From: Novosphingobium jiangmenense
Lineage (GTDB): Bacteria > Pseudomonadota > Alphaproteobacteria > Sphingomonadales > Sphingomonadaceae
Assembly: GCF_015694345.1 (NCBI RefSeq)
Contig: NZ_JADQDC010000005.1
Coordinates: 72,501 to 136,500, forward strand
DNA length: 64,000 nucleotides
Reading direction: 5' to 3'
How positions within the stretch are numbered: the stretch's first letter is position 1; each line of letters starts with the position of its first letter. The position numbers and the translations under genes were made by a program. Below, piece by piece: positions 62,695 to 64,000 of the stretch. Under the pieces are notes generated by a model. That model was given only the letters and a program-made list of their open reading frames with translations, made no database searches and was not told the origin of the DNA.

Positions 62695-63440
62695 GCGCCG
62701 AGGACGTCCGGTTTCGGCGGAACGGCAGCGCGGCGCGGCGGATAGCGCAGCGCGCCGGTAGGATCGGACAGGCGGCCCTTGTCGAGCCGCATGATCATCG
62801 ACTCCGGAACCTTCTGGATCAGGTGGACGTCGTGCGTGGCCACGACCACGGTGGTGCCGAGCCGGTTCAGCGCTTCGAACAGGCGCAGCAGCTTGACCGC
62901 CATTTCGGGATCGACGTTGCCGGTCGGCTCGTCGGCCACGAGCATGTCGGGGCGGCCGATCACCGCGCGGGCGATGGCGACGCGCTGCTGCTCCCCGCCC
63001 GAGAGCGTGGCCGGACGGGCGTTGCTGCGATCGCCGAGGCCGACCCATTCGAGCATGTCCGAAACCGGCTTGATGATGTCCCGCTCGGGCACGCCAGCCA
63101 CGCGCAGGGGCAGCGCCACGTTGTCGAAGGCGGAGAGGTGCGGGACGAGGCGGAAGTCCTGGAACACGACGCCGAGGCGGCGGCGGAAGCCGGGCAGGCG
63201 TTCACGCGGCAGGGTGATCGCATCGGTGCCGAACATGCGGATCAGCCCGCGCGAGGGCCGCTGGGCGAGGTAAAGCAGCTTGAGCATGCTCGTCTTGCCG
63301 GCGCCCGAAGCCCCGGTGAGGAAGTAGAAGCGCCCGGAATAGAGGGTGAAGCTGACATCGGTCAGCACTTCCTTGCCCGTGCCATAGCGCAGGCCGACGT
63401 TGTCGAAATGGACAATCTCCGCGTCGTCTGGCTGGCTCAT
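62691..63440 (-). CDS. ftsE: Cell division ATP-binding protein FtsE
   Basis: The 249-residue ATPase has Walker [15 protein letters not shown], the Q-loop [16 protein letters not shown], signature [14 protein letters not shown], Walker [15 protein letters not shown] and the switch His VATHDVHL. It pairs with FtsX. A C-terminal extension of about 25 residues ([16 protein letters not shown]) goes beyond the usual FtsE length. It is divergent from the zinc-ribbon gene, an arrangement common in sphingomonads. Confidence 0.96.
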   Translation of the reverse strand: MSQPDDAEIVHFDNVGLRYGTGKEVLTDVSFTLYSGRFYFLTGASGAGKTSMLKLLYLAQRPSRGLIRMFGTDAITLPRERLPGFRRRLGVVFQDFRLVPHLSAFDNVALPLRVAGVPERDIIKPVSDMLEWVGLGDRSNARPATLSGGEQQRVAIARAVIGRPDMLVADEPTGNVDPEMAVKLLRLFEALNRLGTTVVVATHDVHLIQKVPESMIMRLDKGRLSDPTGALRYPPRRAAVPPKPDVLGA

Positions 63441-63587
63441 GAGGTGGAGACTGTACCCGTTTGTTCTGCGCCGTCGTTACGCCTGAAGGGCTATACGCGG
63501 CAATCCATGTGGAAAAAAGGCCGTGGACGCGTTTCTTGGGGGTCGCGCCTATTGTTTCCCGAGGCGTGGCCATGCTTAACCCGATGA

Positions 63588-64000
63588 ATGATCATTGCGT
63601 GCCCAGCCTGCTCGACGCGCTATGTCGTTCCCGACACCGCGATCGGCGTGGACGGCAGGACCGTGCGTTGTGCGCGGTGCCGCCATTCGTGGTTCCAGAA
63701 CGGGCCGGAACTGCCCCCGCGCGAGGAAACGCCCGTCGAGGCCGCGCCCGAGCCGGTTGCGCCTCCTCCCGCACCGGCGCCAGCTCCAACCCCTGCCCCG
63801 CAGGCAGAGCCTGAGCCGGTTGCCGCAGAACCGGAACGGAGCGAGGCCGAGCCGCCGACTCCGCCACCCCTGCCCCATCAGGCGCGGCGCAGCTTCGCGC
63901 CGGTCGAGGATCCGGTCGACAATTCGCCCTTCGATCATCAGCCGCCGTTCCGTCCGCGCCGCAATCCGGCGAAGATGTGGACGATTGCCGCTGTCGCCTT
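63588..64000 (+). CDS. Zinc-ribbon (MJ0042-type) membrane protein, 3' truncated
   Basis: The gene starts at ATG 63588 (MIIACPACSTRYVVPD) and runs out of the window with 137 codons seen. The N-terminal zinc ribbon has CPAC and CARC cysteine pairs typical of MJ0042 domains. A Pro/Ala/Glu-rich linker of about 60 residues follows, then the beginning of a membrane segment (KMWTIAAVA). Related alphaproteobacterial proteins lie beside ftsEX and have unknown function. Confidence 0.85.
   Translation, partial: MIIACPACSTRYVVPDTAIGVDGRTVRCARCRHSWFQNGPELPPREETPVEAAPEPVAPPPAPAPAPTPAPQAEPEPVAAEPERSEAEPPTPPPLPHQARRSFAPVEDPVDNSPFDHQPPFRPRRNPAKMWTIAAVA

Overview
The window looks like a chromosomal segment from an alphaproteobacterium of the Sphingomonadaceae, most probably Novosphingobium or a close relative. 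The evidence is the high GC content, dense gene packing with many 4-nt ATGA/GTGA stop-start overlaps, frequent GTG and TTG starts, and the gene families present: an HslUV-BamE block, the TIGR02186/TauE pair, the ubiquinol-cytochrome c chaperone with DUF177, and GluQRS with a HIG1-type protein. This placement is inferred from content; no 16S gene lies in the window.

Layout. Bases 1-4168 hold a truncated polysaccharide flippase, a double-motif retropepsin-like protein and an Atm1-type ABC exporter. Bases 4178-4609 hold three copies of a palindromic repeat, two of which form a perfect 38-bp inverted repeat tightly enclosing a GIY-YIG nuclease gene. Bases 4633-18953 hold housekeeping and transport genes: DUF1737, a serine hydrolase, hslVU, bamE, a cytochrome bc1 chaperone with DUF177, a MATE exporter, a HerA-like ATPase, TauE with its partner, a shortened Nfr-like glycan pair, nhaA and dps. 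Bases 18957-27618 are a type II secretion operon in the order gspC-D-E-F-G-L-M-N, without the minor pseudopilin genes H, I, J and K. Bases 27674-38101 are mostly small, lipid, redox and cofactor genes, including a 27-residue membrane peptide gene with its own ribosome binding site and terminator. Bases 38315-43797 hold guaA, a GNAT acetyltransferase, a Phd/VapC-like toxin-antitoxin pair and glnD. Bases 43857-45548 hold yqgE and a metA gene behind a SAM-type riboswitch. Bases 45812-50936 hold rpmI-rplT, an AraC regulator and pheS-pheT. Bases 50933-59259 hold an aldose epimerase carrying a helically phased AACTC array, prfC, a hydrolase, a phosphatase-fold protein, glnK-amtB behind a sigma-54 promoter, and hisC with a prephenate dehydrogenase. 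Bases 59242-64000 hold an NRAMP-like transporter, a PlsC-type acyltransferase, a YdcF protein, ftsX-ftsE and a truncated zinc-ribbon protein.

How the genes connect. Nitrogen control recurs: glnD uridylylates PII proteins such as the GlnK encoded here, and GlnK controls AmtB. MetA is under a riboswitch whose expression platform appears to hide the Shine-Dalgarno sequence. The T2SS genes form one translationally coupled operon.

No stretch longer than 300 bases is without a gene. The larger gaps are 38102-38314 (two palindromes), 44418-44642 (riboswitch), 45549-45811 (a hairpin and a long palindrome), 46392-46575 (terminator and a tRNA-end-like fragment), 55015-55212 (sigma-54 promoter), 57006-57217 (terminator) and 8324-8525 (nothing recognised). 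No intact tRNA, rRNA, CRISPR array, insertion sequence transposase or prophage was seen. The best candidates for something undescribed are the GIY-YIG element in its 38-bp inverted repeats and the 10-11 bp phased AACTC array.
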